A DNA stretch of 64,000 bases from positions 1-64,000 of the forward strand of contig JAEUUO010000020.1 in assembly GCA_016787575.1 (NCBI GenBank), read 5' to 3'. Positions 37,161 through 46,165 of this stretch are shown here, one piece after another. A program made the position numbers and the translations under genes. The first letter of the stretch is position 1, and every line of letters starts with the position of its first letter. Under the pieces are notes generated by a model. It did not search any database. It was given only the letters and a program-made list of their open reading frames with translations, and had not been told where the DNA came from. This DNA is from Saprospiraceae bacterium. GTDB lineage: Bacteria; Bacteroidota; Bacteroidia; Chitinophagales; Saprospiraceae.

Positions 37161-37916
37161 ATGAAAGCTAAAATTGAATTTGAATATCAGGTAGATCCGT
37201 TTGAGTTTAATGCTCGTAAGGTAAGTCAATGGATCATCAAGGTAATTCAGCAGTATGATAAAAAAGCAAAAACGATAAGCATCGTATTTTGCGATGATGC
37301 TTTTTTGTTGGAATTAAATAAAAAATATCTTCAACACGATTATTATACAGACATTATAAGCTTTCCATTAAGTGCCGATCCGATAGCCGGTGAATTGTAT
37401 ATCAGCATCGATCGGGTTAAGGAAAATGCCAAAAAATTTAAAGTTGATGATAGTATAGAATTATTAAGAGTCATCATCCATGGGATTTTGCATTTTATTG
37501 GCTTTAAAGATAAATCTGCAGTTGATAAATCTGCCATGACTGATGCAGAAGAACAGGCTCTGAAATTTTACAAAGATGAATTTTTAAAAACTGACCATTA
37601 TTTTGATCAGGTCTATGACCTGGTACGCTGCATTCCAAAAGGACGCGTTTGCAATTATGGGAGCATTGCAAACTATCTTTCATTGGGTTCCGCACGAATG
37701 GTAGGATGGGCTCTCAATCAATTAAAGGGTGATGTGCACGATGTTCCGGCTCACCGTGTAGTTAATGTTAAAGGTGAATTGAGCGGTCGTCTGATGTTTG
37801 GAGAAGGAGGAAAACGCATGGCAAAATTGCTTCGGGCTGAAGGTGTACTGGTAAAGAATGATAAAGTACAAAATTTGGAGCAGTATCATTGGGATCCGGA
37901 AGAAGGGGTGGAATAA
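37161..37916 (+). CDS. ybeY: YbeY rRNA-maturation RNase fused to alkyltransferase-like (ATL) domain
   Basis: 251 residues. Residues 1-135 are YbeY, a zinc-dependent RNase acting in 16S rRNA maturation, with the LNKKYLQHDYYTDIISFPL block and the metal site HGILHFIGFKDKS (the third ligand position is altered as in other Bacteroidota). Residues about 148-251 are an MGMT/ATL domain with FDQVYDLVRCIPKGRVCNYG and VPAHRVVN. The alkyl-acceptor Cys of PCHRV is replaced by Ala, so it should bind but not repair O6-alkylguanine. The join (FYKDEFLKTDHYFDQV) is in one continuous frame. Upstream order DUF4175 / RsbW-like / ybeY fits the phylum. Confidence 0.92.
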   Translation: MKAKIEFEYQVDPFEFNARKVSQWIIKVIQQYDKKAKTISIVFCDDAFLLELNKKYLQHDYYTDIISFPLSADPIAGELYISIDRVKENAKKFKVDDSIELLRVIIHGILHFIGFKDKSAVDKSAMTDAEEQALKFYKDEFLKTDHYFDQVYDLVRCIPKGRVCNYGSIANYLSLGSARMVGWALNQLKGDVHDVPAHRVVNVKGELSGRLMFGEGGKRMAKLLRAEGVLVKNDKVQNLEQYHWDPEEGVE

Positions 37917-37949
37917 TTACGAACTAAGAACTACGAATTACTAATGGCA
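37915..37949. repeat. Heptamer repeats starting at the ybeY-fusion stop codon
   Basis: Five consecutive 7-mers AATTACG, AACTAAG, AACTACG, AATTACT, AATGGCA begin inside the TAA stop codon at 37914-37916 and run to 37949. Confidence 0.7.
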
Positions 37950-38424
37950 AAATATGGATTGCGAATTCAGGAGATGATTTATTAGAGAAATGTGGACACT
38001 CCACGTTCAACTATGTGAATTTAAAAATGGCTTGGAAGTTTATTTACTATTAAGCTATTAAGCACTTTTGCTAAATCGTTTTGTAAAACTACCTCATACC
38101 TATATAAATATAGCACCTGTAAATACCATCGTATTTACAGGTGACTAAAGGTCTCAAATAAAGAAAACTACTTCTTTTATATCTTTTAGATTGCTGATCA
38201 TTTTTACGTTACATATTGTATATTATTCTAATACTATGCCAATTTTTTTATAAAACCGGAAACTTTTTTCTAAAATAGTTGGGTGGCCCTTTATTTACGG
38301 GCTTTTGAGGCGTTTTAAGATTTTAAGCTGCTTTTAATTTGTAAAGGATTTTGTTTGGTGTTATTGCAGTTCTTTGATTTGGGACCTTCGATTTTAATAA
38401 TAAATAAAGACTTAAGGCAATAAA
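37950..38424. other. Intergenic region
   Basis: Around 475 nt with no gene. The only structures seen are the 13-bp hairpin at 38114-38143 and a weak GGCCC / GGGCT pairing near 38287. Confidence 0.5.
38114..38143. terminator. Strong 13-bp hairpin, possible bidirectional terminator
   Basis: CACCTGTAAATAC (38114-38126) and GTATTTACAGGTG (38131-38143) are perfect complements around a 4-nt loop CATC. No T-run follows, so it is either an imperfect terminator or an mRNA 3'-end stabiliser for the gene ending at 37916. Confidence 0.5.
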
Positions 38425-38679
38425 ATGAAACGATTTATTGTTTTAGATATAACAAAAAAGCCTATGGTAGATACTTTTACATCTTTTCAATTACTTCGTT
38501 TTGTTTATCAAGAGTGCAGCGTCACAGAAAATCAAATACTGGAAGAATGTCTGGTTAATGATTTTGAATTACAGGAAGAGCAACGTTTACTAAAAGAAGC
38601 AAAGCAGTTTCTTCCAAAAGCGATGTTTAATGCACATCCTTCAAGTTTACAAAACATATTGGAGTACAGCAGATTTTAG
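38425..38679 (+). CDS. Small hypothetical protein
   Basis: 84 residues, no signal or membrane segment. Charged, mostly helical, with a closing HPSSLQNILEYSRF. The pattern 'LLRFVYQE... VNDFELQEEQRLLKEAK ... PSS..NILEYS' recalls a family of short Bacteroidota proteins of unknown function that share an 'E--L--D--L' middle and an 'ILxYS' end; this likeness is by eye. Codon use resembles the neighbours. It is followed by a convergent cytochrome gene 13 nt away. Confidence 0.65.
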   Translation: MKRFIVLDITKKPMVDTFTSFQLLRFVYQECSVTENQILEECLVNDFELQEEQRLLKEAKQFLPKAMFNAHPSSLQNILEYSRF

Positions 38680-38692
38680 TAAAGACTGCTTC

Positions 38693-39652
38693 TTATTCCC
38701 AAGTTCTGTTTACAGGGTTTTTGATTTTAGGGACGGTCTGTAAATAAGCCCATAATCCTTTAATTTCAAAATCTTTTAAGTTACCTAAAGGCAACATGGG
38801 ATATCTTAATGCTTTTCCATCCGGCCTTTTCCCTTCTTTTAAGGCTTTATAAAAATCTTCATAGCTCCAGGTTCCAATGCCAGTTTCTGCATCCATGGTG
38901 ATATTTGCTGAGAAAATTTTCTTTTTTTCCAAATTGATCAGGGTATTTCCTCCGCCCATGTAACCCAGGGACTTTTCCGGAAATTCTATATTCATTTTTG
39001 CAAAATCTGCAGAATGACAGGTAAAACATTCAACTTTTCCATGTGCGATGTACTTGCCATAATTTACAGCATCGCTTGTGTCAGGAGCAATTATTTCCGA
39101 ACTAGGGTATTTTAGGGGTTTAAAGGCAGTATTCCCGAGGAATTTGGCAAAAAAGCTGGGTTGACTTGCAGGATGTGCGATTTCTGATGCCTGGACCAAC
39201 GGACTGTCTGACTTTAAAAAGCAAATGACAGATTCCAAATCATTGTCTGACAGGTGTATAAATTTTGGCATCCAGGGAGGTGCATATCGTCCGTTTGCTC
39301 TTAAACCGGTGCGAAGAAAATAAGCCAATTCCGAACTACTCCATTTTCCAATTCCATAAACAGGGTGATTGGTAATATTGGCAATATATGCAGTTCCGAA
39401 GATCGGATCAAGGTCTTTCATGAGTCCACCGCTGAGTCTGCCGTCTTTTCCCATATGGCACGAGCTACAGATTAGTGCAGAAATGCGTGCTCCCTCGTCA
39501 ATTTTTTCTTGAGTGGGTCTTATAGTAAATTCCTTAATTTGGGGCGGATCGTAGCTAGGAATTCCTTTGAAATAGATATATGCTGCAAAGGACAATGCAG
39601 CGACAATCAATGCAAGAATTACATATAATACTGTTTTTAAGACCTTTTTCAT
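38693..39652 (-). CDS. Diheme cytochrome c protein
   Basis: 319 residues. One N-terminal membrane anchor (VLKTVLYVILALIVAALSFAAYIYF) and two c-type heme sites, CSSCH (about residue 62) and CFTCH (about 213), each followed by a cytochrome-c-like domain. It should face the periplasm and transfer electrons; the redox partner is unknown. Candidate Met ligands are in PPWMPKF and in YPMLPLG. No oxidase or dehydrogenase gene flanks it. It is divergent from rlmI with 44 nt between them. Confidence 0.9.
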   Translation of the reverse strand: MKKVLKTVLYVILALIVAALSFAAYIYFKGIPSYDPPQIKEFTIRPTQEKIDEGARISALICSSCHMGKDGRLSGGLMKDLDPIFGTAYIANITNHPVYGIGKWSSSELAYFLRTGLRANGRYAPPWMPKFIHLSDNDLESVICFLKSDSPLVQASEIAHPASQPSFFAKFLGNTAFKPLKYPSSEIIAPDTSDAVNYGKYIAHGKVECFTCHSADFAKMNIEFPEKSLGYMGGGNTLINLEKKKIFSANITMDAETGIGTWSYEDFYKALKEGKRPDGKALRYPMLPLGNLKDFEIKGLWAYLQTVPKIKNPVNRTWE

Positions 39653-39696
39653 ACGAGCGGATTTAAGCTATTAATTAATACGAAATTAACCAAAAT

Positions 39697-40896
39697 ATGG
39701 ATTTAAATAAAACAGGGGTCATTCAATTAAAGAAATCTAAAGAAATTAGTTTGTTGCGAAAACACCCCTGGGTATTTTCAGGAGCAATTCATACCAATAC
39801 GAATTCATTAGAAGACGGCCTATTGGTTTATGTGCATGATTCAAATCACAGGCGCCTGGGCTTTGGACATTTTCACCAAGGGTCGATTGCTATTAAGATG
39901 TTGCATTTTGGAACGGATGATTACAAAGAAGAATTTTGGGAACAGCAATTGCGCAATGCTTTGCAATCAAGAACCAATTTGAGTTTTCCAAATGAAAAAA
40001 CCAATTGTTTTCGATGGGTACACGGAGAAGGAGATCAATTGCCCGGCTTAATTATAGATGTTTATGATCAAACGGTTGTGATTCAATGTCATACTATCGG
40101 AATGCATAAAATACTTGCGTGTTTGGTAAAATGCATTCCAGAAATTCTTGACAGAACTGATCTGTGTATCATAGATAAAAGTGTTTCAAGTCTTCCAAAA
40201 GAGTATGCACGCTCGATCAGCAATAAAATTATTTATGGAACTGCAACGGAAATAAAAGCCCTGGAATGCGGCTATAGATTTACAATCGATGTACTCGAAG
40301 GCCAGAAGACCGGATTTTTTCTAGATCAACGTGAAAATCGAAAGATTTTAGGAAGTTATTCTAAAAACCGAAGCATACTCAATGCATTTTCTTACAGTGG
40401 CGGATTTAGTATCTATGCATTAGCTGCTGGTGCAAAAGAAGTACATTCGATAGATGTTTCTACAAAAGCATTGGATTTATTGGAACGCAATCTCAAGCTA
40501 AATACAGTTCAATCAACCCAACATCGATCCATTTGTGAAGATGCCATTGATTATCTTGAGAAAATGGAATCTAATATGTATGATTTGATCATATTGGATC
40601 CACCAGCATTTGCAAAGAACATGAGCAAACGCCATATAGCTATGAAAGCCTATAAACGAATCAATGCTTTGGCTATGAAAAAAATAAAATCCGGCGGACT
40701 CTTGTTCAGTTTTTCATGTTCACAAGTTGTTACTGAGGATTTATTTTATCATACGATAGTCTCTGCCGGAATAGAGAGCGGACGGGAAATTCGTGTATTG
40801 CATAAATTAAGCCAGGGTCCCGATCATCCTGTAAGTTTATTCCATCCGGAAGGCTCTTATTTGAAGGGCTTGGTTTTGGAAATTGGGAATAGTTGA
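39697..40896 (+). CDS. rlmI: Class I SAM-dependent 23S rRNA methyltransferase, RlmI-like
   Basis: 399 residues. N-terminal PUA domain (LLRKHPWVFSGAIHTN), then a Rossmann methyltransferase: GFFLDQRENRK, NAFSYSGGFSIYAL (SAM motif I), IDVSTKALDLLERN and the catalytic DPPAFAKN. RlmI makes m5C1962 in 23S rRNA; the family also includes near relatives of slightly different site choice. The last two codons and the stop lie within a heptamer repeat, so the C-terminus may be variable between strains. Confidence 0.88.
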   Translation: MDLNKTGVIQLKKSKEISLLRKHPWVFSGAIHTNTNSLEDGLLVYVHDSNHRRLGFGHFHQGSIAIKMLHFGTDDYKEEFWEQQLRNALQSRTNLSFPNEKTNCFRWVHGEGDQLPGLIIDVYDQTVVIQCHTIGMHKILACLVKCIPEILDRTDLCIIDKSVSSLPKEYARSISNKIIYGTATEIKALECGYRFTIDVLEGQKTGFFLDQRENRKILGSYSKNRSILNAFSYSGGFSIYALAAGAKEVHSIDVSTKALDLLERNLKLNTVQSTQHRSICEDAIDYLEKMESNMYDLIILDPPAFAKNMSKRHIAMKAYKRINALAMKKIKSGGLLFSFSCSQVVTEDLFYHTIVSAGIESGREIRVLHKLSQGPDHPVSLFHPEGSYLKGLVLEIGNS

Positions 40897-41045
40897 TAGG
40901 GGATAGTTGACTGTTGATAGAAATGCAATTTGTTGAAGGTTGATAGTTGTCAGTAGGGCACTATCAATTCTACCCTAACAACTACCACCTAACAACTATC
41001 CCCTAACAACTATCCCCTAACAACTATCCCCTAACAACTATCATC
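40884..41045. repeat. Convergent 7/14-bp repeats around an inverted axis
   Basis: The left part (40888-40920) has 7-mers of the TGATAGG / GGATAGT type, overlapping the rlmI stop. The right part (40976-41045) has four or more copies of the 14-mer CTAACAACTATCCC. GGGGATAGTTG on the left and CAACTATCCCC on the right are inverted complements, so the region can form a long stem. Confidence 0.75.
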
Positions 41046-41085
41046 TAATTATATATAATAATTTTATTTAATTTATAAATAATTG

Positions 41086-41093
41086 TATATTTG
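41086..41093 (+). promoter_or_regulatory. -7 promoter element of the SPOR gene
   Basis: TATATTTG, a TAnnTTTG match, 23 nt before the ATG at 41117. No clear -33. Confidence 0.45.
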
Positions 41094-41116
41094 CCCTTAA
41101 ATAGATTAACCCCCCA

Positions 41117-41884
41117 ATGAAAAACCTAATTCGCATTTTATTATACCTATTATTGGTCTTATTGGTTGTTGCTATAGCAGTTATGATTTACAAGCGGAGC
41201 AAAACCCCTACAGACGATGTACCGCCGACTTCTGAAATGACGGATAGTTTGTTTATGGATCCACAAAATCAAACCGCGATTACATCAGAAGATAGCATGA
41301 TTATGGACTTAACCGGTCAATTGCCAGACAAAGTCGGAGCGCCAGCTGAAGCGCGTCCTGCAAGCGGAAACACGGTTGAGGCGCAAAAACCAGCTAACGG
41401 TGCTGTAGATTACAGCCAGCCAGTAGCTGCTGCGGAACCATCAGCGGCAGTAAATACCAATCCAAAAGCCCAAAAAGTTTCGGAAAAAGTAGCGCCTAAA
41501 AAAATGGAAACTGCTCCAGCTACAAATACTAAAACAGCTGTTGTTAAAACAAATACAGCCAGTACAAAAGCCACTGAAAGTAAAGCCAGTTCAAGTCCGA
41601 AAGCGGAAACCAAAAAGAAAGTAGAAGCCAAAAGCACTAAAACAAGTGCAAGTAACAGTGCAGGTTTTTATGTTGTTTCCGGAAGTTTTATTGTGCCCGC
41701 ACATGCAGACGAACAAGTAGCGAAATTGAAGAAAATGGGTTACAAAGGAGCCATGAAAAAAGTATTTGGTTCATCAGAATATTATTCAGCTGTTGTAGGA
41801 CAATATGCCAGTCGTCAAGAAGCTGATAAGATAGTCAGCAAGTTGAATGCAAAAGGAGAAAAAGCCTTTTTAAAAGCAAAATAA
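41117..41884 (+). CDS. SPOR domain membrane protein
   Basis: 255 residues. One N-terminal membrane helix (IRILLYLLLVLLVVAIAVMIY), a long Ala/Lys/Thr-rich low-complexity linker (about 80-190) and a C-terminal SPOR domain (FYVVSGSFIVPAHADEQVAKL ... AVVGQYASRQEADKIVSKL). SPOR domains bind denuded septal peptidoglycan, so a cell-division or cell-wall role is likely. The linker is poorly conserved by nature. It is followed 12 nt later by the SRAP gene in the same direction. Confidence 0.9.
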   Translation: MKNLIRILLYLLLVLLVVAIAVMIYKRSKTPTDDVPPTSEMTDSLFMDPQNQTAITSEDSMIMDLTGQLPDKVGAPAEARPASGNTVEAQKPANGAVDYSQPVAAAEPSAAVNTNPKAQKVSEKVAPKKMETAPATNTKTAVVKTNTASTKATESKASSSPKAETKKKVEAKSTKTSASNSAGFYVVSGSFIVPAHADEQVAKLKKMGYKGAMKKVFGSSEYYSAVVGQYASRQEADKIVSKLNAKGEKAFLKAK

Positions 41885-41896
41885 GGATACGAATTC

Positions 41897-42574
41897 ATGT
41901 GTGGCAGGGGTTCACTTACAAAAGTGGAATCCGAACTGGAGGAACGCTTTGATGCAGATTTTTATTCGGAAGATTTAGAGCGTTACAATCCTTTACCCAG
42001 TTTCAACATAGCCCCAACGCATTGGCATCCTGTGGTAACACAAGGAGATAAGCAACATTTCAATTATTTAAAATGGGGGCTCATTCCATTTTGGGCCAAA
42101 GATCCAGGCATTGGCAGTAAAATGATCAATGCACGAATAGAAGGATTGTTAGATAAACCCTTTTTCAAATCCGCATTGGAAAAAAGACGATGTTTGGTAC
42201 CAATGGACGGATTTTATGAATGGAAAAAAGGCATCGGAAAAGTCAAAATCCCATTGCGAATTCAAACTACCAATCAGGAAGTGTTTTTCATGGCAGGGAT
42301 TTACGACAATTGGAAAAATCCGGAAGGAAAAGTGATCCCCAGTTTCAGTATTATTACCATGCCGGCAAATGAATTTATGAAACCGATACACGACCGCATG
42401 CCTTGTATATTATTGCCTGAAGAAGAAAGACTTTGGTTGGAAGAAGGATTAAGCATACAAGCCAGCTTGCAATTATTAAAACCATATCCAGATGATTGGA
42501 TGCGTGCCTATGAAGTTTCGTCCTTGGTAAATAATGTTAGGAATAACGATGCAAGTTTGGTGGTTCCGGTTTAA
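41897..42574 (+). CDS. SOS response-associated peptidase (SRAP), YedK/HMCES family
   Basis: 225 residues. Starts MCGRGSL, where Cys2 is the residue that forms the covalent DNA crosslink, followed by FNIAPTHWHPVV, WGLIPFWAKDP, INARIEG, CLVPMDGFYEWKK and HDRMPCIL with the conserved His and Met. HMCES/YedK shields abasic sites in single-stranded DNA. No lexA or dnaE2 gene is adjacent. A short 16-bp-spaced repeat (AATGAAATGCAA, twice) begins at the stop codon. Confidence 0.95.
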   Translation: MCGRGSLTKVESELEERFDADFYSEDLERYNPLPSFNIAPTHWHPVVTQGDKQHFNYLKWGLIPFWAKDPGIGSKMINARIEGLLDKPFFKSALEKRRCLVPMDGFYEWKKGIGKVKIPLRIQTTNQEVFFMAGIYDNWKNPEGKVIPSFSIITMPANEFMKPIHDRMPCILLPEEERLWLEEGLSIQASLQLLKPYPDDWMRAYEVSSLVNNVRNNDASLVVPV

Positions 42575-42866
42575 TGAAATGCAAGCACAATGAAATGCAA
42601 AAATTAGTTTATTAAGCTAAAGGCATTATAAACCTTCAGCATTGGGTATAAGTAGAATGAAATTTTCAATACCTAACTGCTCATTTTCAAACTAAAAATT
42701 AATCTTTAAATTAAAGCTAATACAGATATTAGCTGAACTTAAGTCGTTAGATCTATAAAGCCGATACCCCTTAACAGTCCCTTTAAAATTCTTATATTGA
42801 TTTATCTAAAAAATTGATACATTGCATGAGTAATTAATTTATAAAGGTTCCCTAAATAATTAATAA

Positions 42867-43721
42867 ATGCAATTAAGAAGCATTGCTAGCTGCTGTTTGT
42901 TAGTTGTAAAAAGCATCTTTGGAAATGCACAAGGAACATTTACAGAATACATTCCTTTGCATTGCAATGACAGTGTGATACGAAAAAATTTAGGCTACCC
43001 AAGCTGGAACCCTGCCATTCTAATTAAAAAGCCACAATTCGGTATAGCAGAAATTCGGGAAGATTCATTCCTTCGTCAAAGCTTGTATTACAAACCACCC
43101 ATTTATTTTCATGGCTATGATACTTTGATGGTATTGTGTGCAAAGGCGACACAAATCACCTGCGATACCGGGATTTATATTTTGGAGGTTTCCTGCAATG
43201 CACAAATTGATTCATTTATAGTAATCAATACAAAATGTGAGAAAATTGATACGTTAAGAATAGACGATGCTTACAATGCAGAAATTTCTGAGAGTCACAT
43301 TCATGGACAAGTCAGTATGTTGTTAGGTTTGCCGGAAGATAGATTGTTGTATCAGTCGGAATCAAAATTTGAAGGACAGGATTACGTTCTTTTGTATTTG
43401 AATCAATTGCGGCAATATTGGCTTGTTATTTATAATGTGGCATGCAATATAAGCAGTACACAAAACACAGCAAATAAAGCTCAATGGGCAGAAACGATTT
43501 TTGTTACCAATGATTTTTTGCATTATAATATTAATAATACAGAAAGCTCGAATCAGGAATTATTATTATTCGATTTGCACGGAAAGCAATTTAAACTTGA
43601 AACAGAAATGCTCACTAATGGATTGCAATTAAAACTGAATGAGCTACCGTCTGGTTATTATTTTTTAACATCTAAATCAAATAAGCAAGCCATCCACCAA
43701 CGATTTATTCTGCTGCATTAA
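42867..43721 (+). CDS. Secreted protein with T9SS-type C-terminal sorting domain
   Basis: 284 residues. The N-terminal signal peptide (SIASCCLLVVKSIFGNAQG) ends near residue 22. The body is not recognised. The last about 75 residues look like a type IX secretion sorting domain: QELLLFDLHGKQFKLETEM and LNELPSGYYFLTSKSNKQ then RFILLH. This places the mature product on or outside the outer membrane. A 19-nt word of this gene recurs downstream at 43953 (see findings). Function unknown. Confidence 0.72.
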   Translation: MQLRSIASCCLLVVKSIFGNAQGTFTEYIPLHCNDSVIRKNLGYPSWNPAILIKKPQFGIAEIREDSFLRQSLYYKPPIYFHGYDTLMVLCAKATQITCDTGIYILEVSCNAQIDSFIVINTKCEKIDTLRIDDAYNAEISESHIHGQVSMLLGLPEDRLLYQSESKFEGQDYVLLYLNQLRQYWLVIYNVACNISSTQNTANKAQWAETIFVTNDFLHYNINNTESSNQELLLFDLHGKQFKLETEMLTNGLQLKLNELPSGYYFLTSKSNKQAIHQRFILLH

Positions 43722-43943
43722 ATTAAAATCAACCAATCGGCGAATTCAATAATTATTGATGTTCATTCAATAAGTTAGTTATAATTTGATTGAAATGTGT
43801 TCTACTTTAGCTTCACAATTCCTAAAATTCTTTTATTAAATGTAAAAACGAAAACTATGAGAAAGGAAGAGAAAAACAGATTCATGTGAATAAAAAAGCG
43901 AATTTCTTTGCTTATAATTTTGATGTTGAAGTTTGGATTTTGA

Positions 43944-44141
43944 AATGCTGCATTGAGGCAATATTGGCTTGATTTAATAGCAGCATGGTTTGATTTGTAT
44001 CGATATCAAGATCCATTATGGTTGGTTGCTATTATTCAACATCGAAATACAAAACAAAGAGGGGATTTTACAATTGGAAATCAGAAACCAATTGTATTAA
44101 ATGACACCGCCTTCATTGCTGTCAACGAAGGCGGTTCATAA
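43944..44141 (+). pseudogene. Possible remnant related to the upstream T9SS gene
   Basis: An open stretch of 65 codons from 43944 with no ATG; the first usable start is a TTG at 43953. Its TTG-AGGCAATATTGGCTTG word differs by one base from 43407-43425 of the preceding gene and in both places encodes LRQYWL. Beyond this the two do not align by eye. It could be a decayed partial duplicate or chance. Confidence 0.2.
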
Positions 44142-44281
44142 TCCCTGTGAAAAATTATCTCATGAAACGTTTACCAAATTTTGATAAACCGGTTTTGAAA
44201 TTGTGCTCTCATAGTACTATTACGTAAAATGATATTACAATGTTATGATGGAATAATGAAATTTCCAAACTTGGTATGAAA

Positions 44282-44331
44282 AATCAGGGTTTACCCTGAT
44301 TGCCCAATCAGGGTTTACCCTGATTTTTTAA
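44282..44331. terminator. Tandem palindromes, probable bidirectional terminator
   Basis: Two identical 20-bp palindromes with arms AATCAGGGT and ACCCTGATT (44282-44301 and 44306-44325), separated by GCCC and followed by T6. Each forms a 9-bp hairpin. On the other strand an A-run (44278-44283) gives the T-tail, so it can terminate in both directions. Confidence 0.7.
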
Positions 44332-44581
44332 TGCGTATTTACAAATTATTTGCAATTAGAATTTAAGCAGGAGATAAAAAGCTGTTAAGCAAATAAGCTG
44401 AAAAGCTTAAAGAAGTTTTTGGTCAATTGCAGCAAATGAGGAGTCAGAAGATTTAGGAATTGGAAGTCTGATATTAAAAGACCAGAGTATAAGTGATCAT
44501 GTATTGTCAATATATTTTTCAAAATCACCACTTGAGCCCTAACTCCAACAACTATCCCCTAACAACTATCAGGATATATAT

Positions 44582-44589
44582 TAAATTTG
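44582..44589 (+). promoter_or_regulatory. -7 promoter element of recA
   Basis: TAAATTTG fits TAnnTTTG; the recA ATG is 22 nt downstream. No clear -33 TTG. No LexA-type palindrome was recognised. Confidence 0.45.
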
Positions 44590-44611
44590 CATCTATATAA
44601 TAAATTACAAT

Positions 44612-45658
44612 ATGTCTAAAGAGAAAGATGAAAAATTAAAAGCGCTGCAGTTGACAGTAGATCGGCTGGAGAAGACCTATGGAAAAGGAAGTATTATGAA
44701 ATTAGGCGATAAGCCCATTTTGGATGAAGTAGATTCAATTTCTACAGGCTCCCTGGGCTTGGATATTGCTTTGGGAATTGGCGGATTGCCCAAGGGTCGG
44801 GTCGTAGAAATCTATGGTCCTGAGAGTTCGGGAAAAACCACACTGGCAATTCATGCAATAGCGGAAGCCCAGAAAAAAGGTGGAATTGCTGCATTTATTG
44901 ATGCTGAACATGCATTTGACCGGGCCTATGCGGAAGCTTTGGGGGTAAACACAGAAGATTTGTTGATTTCTCAACCAGACAATGGGGAGCAAGCATTGGA
45001 AATAGCCGAAAACCTGATTCGTTCAGGAGCAATCGATATTATTGTTATAGACTCGGTTGCAGCTTTGGTTCCAAAAAGTGAAATTGAAGGGGAAATGGGT
45101 GAATCCAAAATGGGACTTCAGGCTCGTTTGATGTCTCAAGCCATGCGTAAATTGACAGGAACCATTGGAAAAACAGGCTGTTGCTGCATATTTATCAACC
45201 AATTGCGTGAAAAAATTGGCGTGATGTTCGGAAATCCGGAAACAACTACCGGAGGAAATGCCCTTAAATTTTATGCTTCATTAAGAATGGATATTCGTCG
45301 AACCAGCAATGCCATTAAAGATAAAGACGGTAATATTTTAGGGAACCGTGTAAAAGTTAAAGTGGTAAAAAATAAATTGGCACCTCCATTCCGGACTGCA
45401 GAATTTGACATTATGTATGGTCAGGGAATTTCAAAATCAGGGGAAATCGTAGATCTTGGAGCAGATTTAGGAGTAATTCAAAAAAGCGGATCCTGGTTTA
45501 GTTATGAAGGAACTAAAATTGCTCAGGGAAGAGATTCTGCAAAGCAATTTATCGAAGACAATCCAGAATTGTCTAAAGAAATTGAAGAAAAAATTAAATT
45601 AAAATTGGCTACCGGCAAATTGGTAAAAGTAGCTGCCGGAGAAGAGGATGAAAGTTAA
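44612..45658 (+). CDS. recA: Recombinase RecA
   Basis: 348 residues. Walker A GPESSGKT, the family block [10 protein letters not shown], Walker [22 protein letters not shown], loop L2 region [29 protein letters not shown] and the acidic tail EEDES. RecA catalyses strand exchange and activates LexA self-cleavage. Its start ([21 protein letters not shown]) matches the family. It is a stand-alone gene between two intergenic regions of 500 nt or more. Confidence 0.98.
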   Translation: MSKEKDEKLKALQLTVDRLEKTYGKGSIMKLGDKPILDEVDSISTGSLGLDIALGIGGLPKGRVVEIYGPESSGKTTLAIHAIAEAQKKGGIAAFIDAEHAFDRAYAEALGVNTEDLLISQPDNGEQALEIAENLIRSGAIDIIVIDSVAALVPKSEIEGEMGESKMGLQARLMSQAMRKLTGTIGKTGCCCIFINQLREKIGVMFGNPETTTGGNALKFYASLRMDIRRTSNAIKDKDGNILGNRVKVKVVKNKLAPPFRTAEFDIMYGQGISKSGEIVDLGADLGVIQKSGSWFSYEGTKIAQGRDSAKQFIEDNPELSKEIEEKIKLKLATGKLVKVAAGEEDES

Positions 45659-45663
45659 AGATT

Positions 45664-45698
45664 TACGAATTTTTAATTAAAGATTGCGAATTAGAGCT
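45664..45698. repeat. Heptamer-phased repeats after the recA stop
   Basis: Five 7-mers TACGAAT, TTTTAAT, TAAAGAT, TGCGAAT, TAGAGCT begin five nt after the recA stop; the CGAAT cores are exactly 21 nt apart. Confidence 0.5.
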
Positions 45699-45821
45699 GA
45701 ATATAGACATACTTTAAATTTACTGAATCTAGTATAAATAATTTTTAAATTATTCATGATTTAAATTTGGCATTTTAAAAGCAATTCTTAATTTTGTTGC
45801 ACTAATTAACTTTAAAAAAAT

Positions 45822-45845
45822 AAGCAGTTTTACTGCTTTATTCTT
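45822..45845 (+). terminator. Terminator-like hairpin downstream of recA
   Basis: AAGCAGT (45822-45828) pairs with ACTGCTT (45832-45838) around a 3-nt loop, followed by TATTCTT. A preceding A-run gives possible function on the other strand. Confidence 0.6.
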
Positions 45846-45865
45846 AATTTCCCATATATATCCGA

Positions 45866-45896
45866 AATAGCGAGATGAATACATAGTCTCGCTATT
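45866..45896. terminator. Ten-bp perfect hairpin
   Basis: AATAGCGAGA (45866-45875) and TCTCGCTATT (45887-45896) are perfect complements with an 11-nt loop, followed by ATTATTT. It lies 28 nt beyond the first hairpin, so recA is followed by two stem-loops in tandem. Confidence 0.6.
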
Positions 45897-46165
45897 ATTA
45901 TTTAAGGAGCTTTGGAATTATTTATTTATGCATTCCAAAAAATCTATTCCTTGCATTCTGTTTCTTGTTTGTAATAGTACTTAATTAGATCTAATTTTAT
46001 ACTGTCAATGCCTGTCCTGAATAAAAATTTCTGAAGGATAGAATTTATCTAAATGGTTTTTGATCCTATTTTTTATAAGCCTTAATGCAAATTTTTAAAC
46101 CAACTATGGAATTATAAATAATTTCAATTGTGTAATAATATCTGTTGAATTTTCAATTAAATCTT

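Larger units (their letters stand above)
43722..44611. other. Long intergenic region upstream of recA
   Basis: Around 890 nt. It contains a doubtful remnant (43944-44141), a hairpin ACCGCCTTC / GAAGGCGGT (44106-44135), a double palindrome (44282-44325), a short CTAACAACTATC repeat (44541-44570) and the recA -7 element. No other gene was found. Confidence 0.55.

Noticed and set aside
38277..38315. Weak GGCCC / GGGCT hairpin
   Set aside because: Only about 5 bp with an 8-nt loop and no T-run; not supported as a terminator.
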